Shown here piece after piece: positions 13,256 through 23,169 of a DNA stretch of 64,000 nt. Source of the stretch: Stropharia rugosoannulata (Eukaryota; Basidiomycota; Agaricomycetes; Agaricales; Strophariaceae). Under the pieces are notes generated by a model. The model was not told where the DNA came from, searched no databases, and was given only the letters and a program-made list of their open reading frames with translations. The stretch's first letter is position 1, and each line of letters opens with the position of its first letter. A program made the position numbers and the translations under genes. The stretch spans positions 1,364,001 through 1,428,000 of the forward strand of contig JANCIK010000001.1 in assembly GCA_028532985.1 (NCBI GenBank), in the 5' to 3' direction.

Positions 13256-13718
13256 AGACCTTAATCTACTTCAAAGGGTTCAGATGTTACTGCATAGTCA
13301 ACGTTACAGTATAAGCATAAATATAAGTGACTTACAAATTACAATGTGTGCAAGAATCAAAACACCAGAGTCTCTACCACAGCCTTTGGATTTTCAAGAT
13401 GATTGTAGCACAAACGGTGTCAACGACGCCCTAGAAACCCAAGGCACCAGACTCAGAACAACTTCCAGGTGACCTGGTAACCCAGAATCACTCTACAGTA
13501 AGGTGATGAGCAGTAAGATATGAGCGGTTTTGGAATTGCTGAAGTCAGGGGACAATAAATTCGGAGGCACTGATTCGGTGAGAGAGGAAGTGCCAACTTT
13601 GCGCTGAGCCCGAATGGCAGAAGCTAAGCAGAAGCGCATAACAATTATATAATCATTTGAAACCGGCCCGAAGAGTTCAGTCACTCGGAGCGCCCCAACT
13701 TCGGAGCCCACACCTCCA
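13147..13718. repeat. Duplicated gene-start module, copy 1
   Basis: First 35 codons of the 10572-13255 gene plus about 460 bp upstream. Near-identical sequence recurs at 17515-17904 (truncated) and 44808-45368. Similarity begins near the codons for RLD.PE.IH and ends near the CACACCTCCAG at about 13718. It includes the upstream frame that starts MLLHSQRYSISI in all three copies, which may be noise or a 5' leader. Confidence 0.8.
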
Positions 13719-14202
13719 GTGGATGTCCTTTTCTCGTAGACTGAGCTGCACGTCTTTCATGTCTAGTGGAGAGTATGTGCATTGATGCTATGAATCCAAT
13801 AGAAATGGCGAAGTTTGAGAAAGTGGTACCGTCTAAGAAGGCTTAGTTTTGGTCCGACTGGGACCGAAGAGTTATAAGCGTAGGATAGACTCGATACAAG
13901 GTTTTTAGTATTTAAATCCACTTTTTGGAGGGATTCAGGTGTACTGTGTGTACTCTTCTCAATGTCGGGTCGGCCTATCAATATGACTGACCAACTTCGA
14001 CTTCGACTTTGACGCAAGCCTAAATTGCTAAGCTCGAATCTGACAAGGCACTGGGGAATAAATAATGGTAGGTTGTAACCTCAGATTGCGGTCTACATGC
14101 GTGGTTGATGTTGATGTGAATTAATCTACACTTTTCTTGAGTATTAATGCCAAATATGAGAGGGAGGAGATCAAACAACTGAACGGAGAGGAGAGTGCGA
14201 TA
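13719..14202. other. Intergenic region
   Basis: About 480 bp between the promoter of the large gene and the 3' end of the interrupted gene. Nothing recognisable is seen. Confidence 0.35.
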
Positions 14203-17200
14203 CTACAGGAGAATAAGAAACAGTAAATAAAAGAAATATAGCAATGGGCTCGGGACGGTATTCGTAATAAGCCACACTGTCAGGCGACCAAAATTAAAAG
14301 AACATTCAAAATTACACAAGTCTGCAAAAAGTGAGGTATCAGCATCATGCGGAGAAAGAGTAGAGGGGGGGAAATGGACATACAGCTCGAGGAGCGTCTC
14401 AGTGCGGTTCAGCCCGCGCCCGCGCGTCGGTTGACACGAAACCGGTCGATGGGATGGAGCCACGCTCGCGCTGGGAGTGATAATATTGGTGGTGGAAGTA
14501 GTGGCAGGGGTGGTGGTGTTAGTGGTAGCAGTAGGCGCTTCAGCGTCGGCGTCTAAGGAATCTACGTCTGCGGTCGTCTCATTCGATGGAGTGCTGACAG
14601 GTGCTTTGTCTCTGCCCTTGTCTTTGGCCTTCTTTGGGGTGGTATTAGTGGTGGTGGAAGTAGTGGTGGCAGTCTTCTTGGAAGTAGCAGGGACCTCCAC
14701 CTTGGGAATGGCAACTCAAGTTATTGGGGGTAGCACTCGGCTTCTCCTGCGTCTTCGACTTGCCCTTCGTCTTGGTCAACACCTTTGCAACGGCGGGCGT
14801 GTTCCCGACCTGGGCCTTGCCCTTCGATCTCGTGACGCGGGGCTTGTTCGCATTCGCCTTGGGAAGCTCGGGTTCACCTTCGCTCTCAACCTCGGTCTCC
14901 GCGAGCTCAGTGGCAGCGTCGCTACACGCATCCGCACCAATAGTGTCGGCACCGAATGGATCAAGCAATACTCCATTATCATCGCGGCGGCTCGACAGAT
15001 AGTCCCAGCCGCTGTTGCCTGCAAGCACAAGCGCGGCATTCTCCTCCTGCTTTGCGCGCTCCCTCAGGAACGTCACGATCTCGGGGTACGTCCGGATGTT
15101 GTACGAGCTCAGTGGGGCCGGGTATTGTTTGTGGATCGCAGGGACCGCAAGGGCGTCATTGGTTGTCGACGGCTCAGGCTCGCGCGATGTAGAGGACAGG
15201 GAGACGAGAGGCAAGGGCGTGGACATTGCCGAGCCCCTGAAGAGGTTGCTTGTGATCGGTACGTCCGACATGTCGTCGGTGGGTGATGCAGACGCCGATA
15301 CTGTCGTCAAGTACATGCCCCCGCGGCCGAACCCATACTCCCTCCCCAGCAGCCTATGTAGAGCCCGTGAGTCCCCGTCCTGCTCTTTCATCTCCCTTGC
15401 AAATGCGACCGCAACGGGGCCCAGCGCGCCGGGGAGGAACTTGCCCCCCCACAGTAACGCTGCCGGCTCGGGCTCAACAGGGGTAAGCCTGCGTTTCTTC
15501 GTCGGGCTCTGTTCAGCATTCTGATTTTCCTTCTCCTCGCAGCGCTTGCTAGACGTCCTTCCCAGCCTGCTGGGGCCTACACGGGGAGTTTGAGGCTTAG
15601 AAGGTGGCCCACCCAGTGTAAGGGTGCGAAGTGTAACCAACCCGCCGCCCATCCTCCCAAATATATTTAGCTTCTCCCTTAACTCGTGCCCCTTCATCGC
15701 TCTGTCAGCATCCTGAGTGACAAGGCATGTCTTCTCCTGGTTGTACATCACACGGCAGCCCCATATGCGTGCCTTCTCCAACCGCTGAGAAAATAAGGGC
15801 AAAGGCCCTGCGAGGACTGCCATATCTTCCTTCTCCTTGTCGGTCAGTCCATCTGGACCGTTCCTATGGGTGCCGGGCTGCGCGTCCTCGGACTCATATG
15901 CTTGGAGGCGTGCCTGCAGCGTGCTAAAAGGCCGCCAGGGATATATGGGAAGCGCATCAAAAGCTTTAAGTGTAGCAAAGTCGATCGGGTCCCCTTCGCG
16001 CGCAGCTCACCTGGTTCTAGCCACCCAATATCGAGGAGACGACGGATGGTTCTGCCAGGCACTGGGCATGTCCGGGGCAGCTGGGAGAATAGGAAATCGG
16101 CCTCGGCGATGAGAGGTCTACTGCGTAGCTAGACTCGAAATCGCGAAACACAACACACACACACACCCAGCGGAGCGAGATCCTATCCCTTAGATCGAGC
16201 GAACGCCCTCAACTAAATGGCTAGTATAATCTTTGCTCTGCTCTGGTTCCCGTTCTGGGCGTGCGATGCACGCACCTCGTGTCCTCTAGTCTTTGTAACA
16301 GCAAGTAGGGCCTGCAAGTTCGTTTGTAAGGAGGGGTTTAATTCTAGTAAATCTCGGATAGAGCCCGGTTGCTAGTGGCGTACGCTAGGCAAAATGATGA
16401 ATGAAATAAATTGTTTTTAGCGAACGGCTTCGCTGCGCGCACTTCCGGGTCCGGTGACCTCGTGCGATGCGCGGACTCTCCAAAGTCCAACAATCCCAAG
16501 ACTCTCCAAAGTCTTTCACCCGGCGGTGCAGTCTCACAGTCTAAACACTACAGTGCGAGTTTCCGTACACAGTTGTACTGACTCCTCACTGAGCTCTCCA
16601 AATGACCCGGTGGCCAGAAGCTATCCAAAACTCCTATGATTCACAAACACTTCACAGTTAAGACCCTAACAAAAGCTAAACACAGCCCGCTGACGGCCTG
16701 GGACGGAACCCAGCACACAGATCTAGTGGGTAGACAATTGCTTAAATTCCTATAGACAAAGATACAGGTTTATATGCGATGCGCGCTTGTGTACTAATGA
16801 TACGGTAAAGTAAATACTAGCAACGCGCGGCCAAAGGTCCGCGCATCGCATCCGGGCTCCCCTTTAGTGTTCCAGCCCCTGGGCAGCCGCTGCGCGCATG
16901 TCGTTCGTTCCCTCGGGCTTTCGCGCGTCTTTTTGATGCGCGCCGCCACGGTCACATGATGTGTGGACTTAGGCCAATTCTGCCTTTGCGACGCGCGCAC
17001 ATGAGATGCGCGCACAGCCCTTCACACCGCCCTTGGTACTCGCTCAGCTGTACTCACACCGCACTTGGCTGGTGCTTAACCGTTCTACACACACCTAATT
17101 GCTCGCACAGATGGCCAAGCTATGCACTTTTAAAAACTTGTACAGTTCGCTGCCCAATCCTTCTCACAATAGGTGCGCGCAGGCGCTCGTAGTCATGATG

Positions 17201-17624
17201 CGCGCTGATAGCTATAGACTATGAGTCAGGCCCAACTCTAGTCTCTCTGTGTTCTCCCGCGCGCAGCTATCCCACTAACGGACCTTCTGACTGTTTACAC
17301 CGTAGCCAAAAGCAGCCCTGTCAGCGAGTGCGTCGACGGGTTCCATATCTCTATGGCGGGGTGTACAGTTTTAGTTGCTATTATAGCTGTGGTATTTGTT
17401 GAAACAGGAGCGGAGACTTTGTTCACCGCGAAATTCTTCGATGGCTCAAGTGCAAAATCGCGTACTTTGATAGGAGAGTGGTTCTTCTTCGTCTTCTTGT
17501 TGTCTGATGTATCTGGGTGAATCTTCTCCGGACAGTCCAGTCGCTTTCTAATGGCCTTGTGATATTTTGAAGGTATGAAGTCCGCTTTTATGGAATCGAG
17601 TGGAGGCTGAAATGATGCTGCCAT
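14203..17624 (-). pseudogene. Gene of unknown function split by a solo LTR
   Basis: The start ATG is at 17624 (MAASFQPPLDSIKADF, as in the neighbour gene). The N-terminal part runs to 17324, then a 1,214-bp LTR intervenes, and coding resumes at 16109. Removing the LTR and one copy of the GCGA target duplication restores a sensible frame through WNPVDALA|EADFLFSQLP into a segment with GRTIRRLLDIGWLEPG and then ALPIYPWRPF. The downstream body (15823 to about 14645) contains LPLFSQRLEKARIWGC, an ADRAMKGHELREKLNIFG stretch, a KKRR motif and a Ser/Thr/Lys-rich tail. Two further breaks are single-base losses in G runs (about 17340 and about 15995), the first absent from the copy at 44614. The C-terminal end is unclear; a Thr/Lys-rich frame reaches 14203. 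I do not recognise the family. It was inactivated at least by the LTR. Confidence 0.65.
16110..17323. mobile_element. Solo LTR A of the Gypsy element
   Basis: 1,214 bp, starts TGAGAGGTCTACTGCG and ends GCAGCCCTGTCA, so it has the TG..CA termini of LTRs. It is flanked on both sides by GCGA (16106-16109 and 17324-17327), a 4-bp target duplication. It is nearly identical to the LTR at 43398-44613, with three substitutions and a few one-base length differences that I can see, and more diverged from the one at 55083-56297. No internal retroelement sequence adjoins it, so it is a solo LTR as assembled. Confidence 0.88.
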
Positions 17625-17904
17625 AGACCTTAATCTACTTCAAAGGGTTCAGATGTTACTGCATAGTCAACGTTACAGTATAAGCATAAATATAAGTGAC
17701 TTACAAATTACAATGTGTGCAAGAATCAAAACACCAGAGTCTCTACCACAGCCTTTGGATTTTCAAGATGATTGTAGCACAAACGGTGTCAACGACGCCC
17801 TAGAAACCCAAGGCACCGGACTCAGAACAACTTCCAGGTGACCTGGTAACCCAGAATCACTCTACAGTAAGGTGATGAGCAGTAAGATATGAGCGGTTTT
17901 GGAA
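17515..17904. repeat. Duplicated gene-start module, copy 2 (truncated)
   Basis: Matches 13147-13718 and 44808-45368 but stops abruptly at 17904, after GAGCGGTTTTGGAA. The next base begins accessory-gene sequence of the Gypsy element. This is therefore a recombination or assembly breakpoint. Confidence 0.8.
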
Positions 17905-19798
17905 ACAATTCGGGTTCGCCCTCGAACAACACCTTCTTGCCTTCCCCATCGACGCGTCTTACCATGCGGGTACACGCGAACTCGTTCTTCTTCTTTCCTT
18001 GCTTGCTTTTGAGAATGACGACCCCGTGTTCGGTTGGGCGTCCTCCGACCCCATGCAGCGCACCGTGTGGTATACCGAGTCCGACCTTGAGCCGGTAAGT
18101 AGTCATTTCTTTTTGTGTTGCTGCGCTGCGCTCACTCTCTTCTAGCTACCATCTTATAAGCGCGCATTTCTCACCGCGTTCCCACCTTCTTGGTCCCCTG
18201 GAGGCGAGCCTGAGCCTCGCCTAGAGTATGCGCCGCTGGCGTCGACCAGCACCGATGTAGAGATGGGCGAGTCCACCGAAAGTGGAAGGATTATCGAAGT
18301 ACCGCCCGTCCCTCCCTCCGAAGAGCGGCACGCATCTCCTTCGCCAACCCCGCCTCCGCCTTCTCCCGACCCCATGCCCGTCGAGCCTCCTCCCGCCGTG
18401 CCTGCAAAACGCAAGCGGCGCGCAGCGCCTTCTCCAACCCCGCCTCCTCCATCTCCAGACCCCGTATCCCCTCGCGTTGACGATTCCGCACCTGCTGCGC
18501 CCTCCAAGCGCAAGCGCGCCGCGCTCGTCCCTATTTCGACTTTGCCTGTCCCTCCAGTTCCCCTCACCAAACGTCCGCGCAAAACCGCTGGTACTGGTAC
18601 TTGGTTTCCTCTTTTATCTTATCTGACACCTTTTAATTTTAATTTTATTTAGTGATTCAAGAGGCTGTAGCGGGGCCTTCCACCGTGCGCGCCTCTCCTC
18701 ACATTCCCCAGGTGCGCGCATCGTGTACAAAAGTCATTCCCTTAGAGGCCATTCCCAGCGGCCTCGAAGAGCTGCCACGCCTGAAGGGCGTCGATGCTTC
18801 TAAGTCCCAATATCGCTCGACGTACCCTATCTACAATCTTCTTCCGGGAGTCTACCATGCATCCCTGGCATTGGCTGGCCAGCCTCTGCCCGACGCCATA
18901 AGCATGGCCCAACTCCCACCTGAAGAAGCGCTGCGCGAGGCGATTATAGTTTGTCTCTTCGTCTTCTCCTCTTTAGCTTTTTATTTATTTATTATTTCCT
19001 TCCTTAGCCCGGCTTTACGTGCTCCCTTTGCGGACGCCCCCAGGACGAGTCTTCCGACTCTCCTTCCCTCAAGCATCTCTGTATCCTTCGCGGTCCTGGC
19101 AGGAAGTGCGCAAGTTGCCGCCTAGGGGGTCAGGGCCCCTGCCTGCATACCATGACCGGCGCTGAGCTCGACAGCGCACTAGAAGGTACCTCTGGTTGGT
19201 ACCGCACTTCTCCTCGTGGTGCGCGCATCTCCTTTGTTTTCTTTTCTTCTATTACTTATTCCTTTCTTTCTTTTCAGAATTACAGGCCTCTTTCGCCCGC
19301 CTTGACGCTTTCCGCCAGCAAGCGCACGCCGCAGAGGAAACCCGTCGAGGCCTTCAGCGCCTCTACTTCGCCGAACTTATCCAGCTTGTGCAGCTCGCGC
19401 AGGCTATGGCCGTGACTCTGCCGACCAACGTCATTATTGGCTCCCGCTTCACTGACTGCGAGACATTCAACGCCCTTCGATCTATGGACCTCGAACAGCT
19501 CTGCGCTTCCTATGATGCGCTCTGCCAACCATTGGACTCCCACCCTTCGATCGATTCCCTGCCCTCCTCTTCTTTCTACTGTCCCGACCACCCGCGTCAA
19601 GATCCTTCTTCTTTTGTCCCTGCCCCCCAGCCTTCTAAGGCTTCCAAAGTCCCGAAATCGACGTCCAAAGGCAAGGGTAAAGGCAAAGGAAAAGGCAAGG
19701 CTCCCGTCCGCTCCTACAAGTCCTCTCCCGTTGTTGTTAACGACTCGAGCCCTGAGGCCTCCGCTGAGGAAGAAGATGTCGTTAACATGGAGGCCTAA
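17905..19798 (+). CDS. Gypsy accessory protein 1: Pro-rich, zinc-binding-like, coiled coil (5' truncated)
   Basis: Spliced plus-strand gene antisense to gag-pol. Open coding starts at the breakpoint (17905), so the true N-terminus is missing. Introns fit at about 18092-18146, 18595-18652, 18948-19008 and 19185-19278. The protein has in order: a short globular segment ending VWYTESDLEP; a long Pro/Ser-rich region with repeated TPPPPSPDP and KRK basic clusters that resemble nuclear localisation signals; a conserved-looking LPRLKGVDASKSQYRSTYP segment; a Cys/His cluster (CSLCG..., HLCIL, CASCRLGGQGPC) like a treble-clef or zinc knuckle; a helical coiled-coil-like region (LDAFRQQAHAAEETRRGL); and a Lys/Gly tail with GKGKGKGKGK then an acidic end. 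Suggests a nuclear nucleic-acid or chromatin binding protein. Family not recognised by name. Confidence 0.68.
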
Positions 19799-20204
19799 GT
19801 CTTGCTGCGGGGCGCGCACTTTGGCGCTTGTTTTCTCTTCTTATATCTCCCTTTCTTGTGCTCTCCCTTACTGTTCTATCTAGCATATGTAGAATAGCTT
19901 TTGTCTAGTATTAATATGCTTTGAAATTATTTATCTTTTTCCTCCTTCCTGTGTGATCCTAAGTGCTTTATTTTCTGTAATATTTCCTGAGCGAGTACAA
20001 GTGCGATGCGCGCACATGAAAGATGCGCCCTTGCTTGTATGTGCCCATCACCTTCTGCTCCTGTCCTGAGTTCCTGATCTCTCTGCCCTATCTCCATAAG
20101 CTCCTAGATTTATCTCTGCTTAGCTAGGTCATCTTGGCTAGGTCATCTCTCCCCCCCACTATAAATTCAACTGTCCCCAGTTGACAGTTTCTTTACTGCC
20201 TTCC
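19799..20204. other. Spacer between accessory genes 1 and 2
   Basis: About 400 bp holding the 3' flank of accessory gene 1, a GATGCGCGCAC motif near 20003, and the promoter of accessory gene 2 with a TATA box. T-rich tracts follow the first stop codon. Confidence 0.5.
20160..20166 (+). promoter_or_regulatory. TATA box of accessory gene 2
   Basis: TATAAAT lies 39 bp before the ATG at 20205, after a C-rich run. Similar TATA boxes precede accessory genes 3 and 4, which supports independent transcription antisense to gag-pol. Confidence 0.55.
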
Positions 20205-20299
20205 ATGGCTCTCCGATATCAGCGCACCGCTGTCGCTCGCCAATTTACCGTGCTATTGAGGCAACTCGCCATTCATGCGGAGCTCGCAGAGGACTGCAT

Positions 20300-20420
20300 C
20301 AGGAAAAACACTTTTTTGAAAAAAGTCTTTTAATTTTTCAAAAAGACTTAAAAAGACTTAAAAAGACCCCAGGAGACCTGGGTCTCTAGGAGACTTAAAA
20401 AGCAAAGTCTCCAGGTATAA
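20300..20420. repeat. Left terminal region of the Plavaka element
   Basis: Terminal inverted repeat followed by AAAAGACTT repeats and a palindromic block (CCCAGGAGACCTGGG). The same order occurs at 39386-39505 and 47408-47527, marking all three as one mobilisation family. Confidence 0.8.
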
Positions 20421-21005
20421 AAGTTAAAAAGACATTAAAAAGACTTTATGAAGCAATAAAAGACAATAAAAAGTGTACTTTAAGACATCACAGTTCTTAA
20501 AAAAAAGCAAAAAAAAGTAATTTAAAGCGCTCTTGAAGCAATCAAAAGACATCAAGTGCTTCAAATAAAGTATAATAAAAGACCTTGCTAAACATTTAAA
20601 AGATATAAAAAAACCACATTAATACATTATCAGGCATATTTAAGGATCCTAAAAGATTCAAACAAGGTCTTTATATAGCATATTAATAGCTTTTGTAGAC
20701 ACTAAGAGAAACAAATAAACCCACTTAAAGATATAAAGGCACAACATAATGTCTTTTTTTTAAAAATATAAACATTTTTAGAGCTTTAGAAAGACCTAAA
20801 AGAGTACAAAAGAAGACTCTTGTGATATCTCATAGTATCTTTAAAATACTTCTCTATAGCACATTAGCAACCTTAGAAAGCTATTTAGAGATCTTATGAG
20901 ACTCTGCAATCGCTCAAAATAGTGTATTAAATGTCGCCTTTTATCTAAAATAAGTATACAGGGAATCAAAAGAACGATTATAAAAGAAGGCATTATAAAA
21001 GAAGG
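20421..21005. other. Subterminal AAAAGAC-rich DNA of the Plavaka element
   Basis: AT-rich, without coding frames, and packed with short AAAAGAC, AAAAGAT and GTCTTT words in both orientations. Such dense subterminal repeats are the usual transposase-binding region in CMC elements. Nothing else is seen. Confidence 0.5.
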
Positions 21006-22957
21006 CTAGATAATAGTATGAACTACAAATCCAGTGGTAATGCTGGCTCTGCCTCTGGTAGTACTGGTATAGTCGCATTCAAAGTTCAAATCAAAATCTG
21101 CTAAATCATCTGTTTCGTCATACCCAATAAACATATCTGACGAGCTATAAACATAATTAGTAAGGAAAAAACCAGCAAACAAATTAAACCTACCATAGCT
21201 GTTGGAAAGCATCTTGCCTCCACTTTAAAGCCCATCCACTAGACTTCTGCTCGAGAACCATCCAGTTACCCATATGGCGACTATATCTATAGCAATATGA
21301 TTAGTAGTGCAAGGTAATAAGTAATAGCAGAAGCACTGTACAAAACTCTAATAGTCGTTTCGTCAAAATTCTTCCGACTCTTTGTACCATGGCCTTCCTT
21401 GAGCTCTTGTAACGAATGCTCCATCTAAACCAATTGTGAGTAAGGATAGACTAGCGATAAAGTAACATTAATAGAAACATACAGCTGCTAAAGTAATCGC
21501 AAACATCGATGGTGGTAATGCCTTGTCTATTGCTAATTGCCGAGTAACCAGAGTCGTCGAACTATTTGCTCGTGTTGCAGTCTTGAACCACAACTCTTCA
21601 ATTATATGAAGCATCTTCTCTGACTTGAATGGCTGTCCTCCAGTCGTCTTGGCCTAATACTCCTATTAGTATGTTAAATTATGAAAAAATATTACTTACA
21701 GTTGTATCGACTTGATCGTACATGAACTTCGCCTTTTCCAGGAGCCAGGTGATAATTTCTTGATCTTTCTTCTTATTGATACCAAGCCCATATGCATTCT
21801 GGGTCGCACTTCGGGCAGCAGTAATTACCGAGCTCATGAATTGTGAACGAGCATAGGAGATCTAGTACTAGTCAAAATACTTAACCAAATGAAATAATAT
21901 AACTTGTACTCACATAGCGAATGACGAGTGGCTTTGTAGCTCTTTCCTTTGAAACCTGGATAACAAGGGGGGTATTATTGCCTTGCTTAGCAGCTTCACA
22001 GAAAGCTGTCCAGCAAGCATCGATTCGGTCTGGACCTACCCCAGCAGTCCAGAAGCTTGGGCTATACACCATGTTAAAGCGAAGATACTTCTTCGCCTCT
22101 ATAGCTGTATCCATAACATATGGTGGCAAACTATGCTTCGTCACCTTCTTTGAGTGCAAGGAAAACCCACTGTTCTGACTTTCCAAAAACGAAGCAGAAG
22201 TCTTAGAGGAGGTTGTTGACGATGGTGCAGAGCTCTTGAAAGAGGTTGCCACAGACTCCTGGGATCGCCGAGTCCCAAGCCTCTTCGATGACTATAGAAT
22301 ATTATTCAAGGTTAGTTCTATATTGAATAGCTACAAAGTGCTTACTTTATGCTCGGAATCCGATAAAATAATAATCTATATACGATAAGAAGAATAAGTA
22401 TAGCATATACCGATAGTACTAGTAGAGAACATACCTCATTTCTGGCCATAGGAATATCATTAACCCCATCGTCATGATCCTCTTCATTGCCTTCATTTTC
22501 CCCATCTTCCAAACTATCGTCAGTAGTATCCCCATCGTGCCTGTTAGTATTTGTCGCTTCGCCAAAAACCTGATTGCCTATGTCGAGTTCTTCCCTGTCG
22601 AGATTGTCAACTCTTGGTCGCTTAGCTGCTCTATTGCTGTCTTCTTCATTACCATCAGAGTCTTTTTCATTCTCGTTTTCCTCGCCCATAAGTCTTTTGT
22701 TGCGAGCAGTAATCTCTAGCCAAACCCATTAGTATCGTTTCAGCAAGGAGACAAATACATACCTTCTTCTTTCTCAGCCTCAGCTTGCTTTGAAGTACTC
22801 GCATGCTGCTTGAGTATCTGTTGTATCATGTCCTGAGGTATATCATTTATAGTTAAATTCTTTCCCTTGTTAGAAGCTCTTGGCTTCCTTTTCGATGCTG
22901 CCGACTTGCTGGAACCAGACTTCGCTTGGGAGGTAGTGCTTCTGGTGTTGGCCATAG
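21006..22957 (-). CDS. DUF6532 domain protein (Plavaka cargo)
   Basis: Starts at ATG 22957 (MANTRSTTSQAKSG), a Lys/Ser-rich N-terminus. Next comes an acidic region with an NLS-like RAAKRPR and long Glu/Asp runs (22689-22440). After two short exons a Ser/Thr-rich linker leads to the domain: KHSLPPYVMDTAIEAKKYL, RIDACWTAFCEAAK, a QFMSSVITAARSATQNAYGL segment, LLEKAKFMYDQ, MLHIIEELWF, then PPSMFAITLAA, SLQELKEG and a final MGNWM. This order of helices matches DUF6532 of Agaricomycetes, a family of unknown function often found beside transposons. About eight introns were inferred, all with GT..AG borders, and I see no internal break. The last exon (about 21150-21006) reads SSDMFIGYDETDDLADFD. It lies in the element downstream of the transposase gene and is likely nuclear. 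Confidence 0.68.
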
Positions 22958-23169
22958 GGATAGAAAACAAATAGAAAGCAGTATGAGTAAGCTTGCAAAA
23001 ATGAATGCTTATAAGCAGGAAGTAATTGCCAGGTGTATATTTTACGAAGGGAAAGACACGATACGAGCAACTATTTCCGGTCTGACTAAGCTGGAATGGC
23101 TTATATAATATAAAAAGATAGCGACTACCGAGTACAGCTCTACCATATAGTTTGGTATGCATATTTACT

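Noticed and set aside
14477..15286. Long plus-strand frame rich in Val, Leu and Gly
   Set aside because: It is the reverse complement of the real minus-strand coding region and has the composition of a shadow frame.
16454..16639. Frame in the LTR (also at 43742 and 55426)
   Set aside because: It repeats only because the LTR repeats; no start context, domain or conservation beyond DNA identity.
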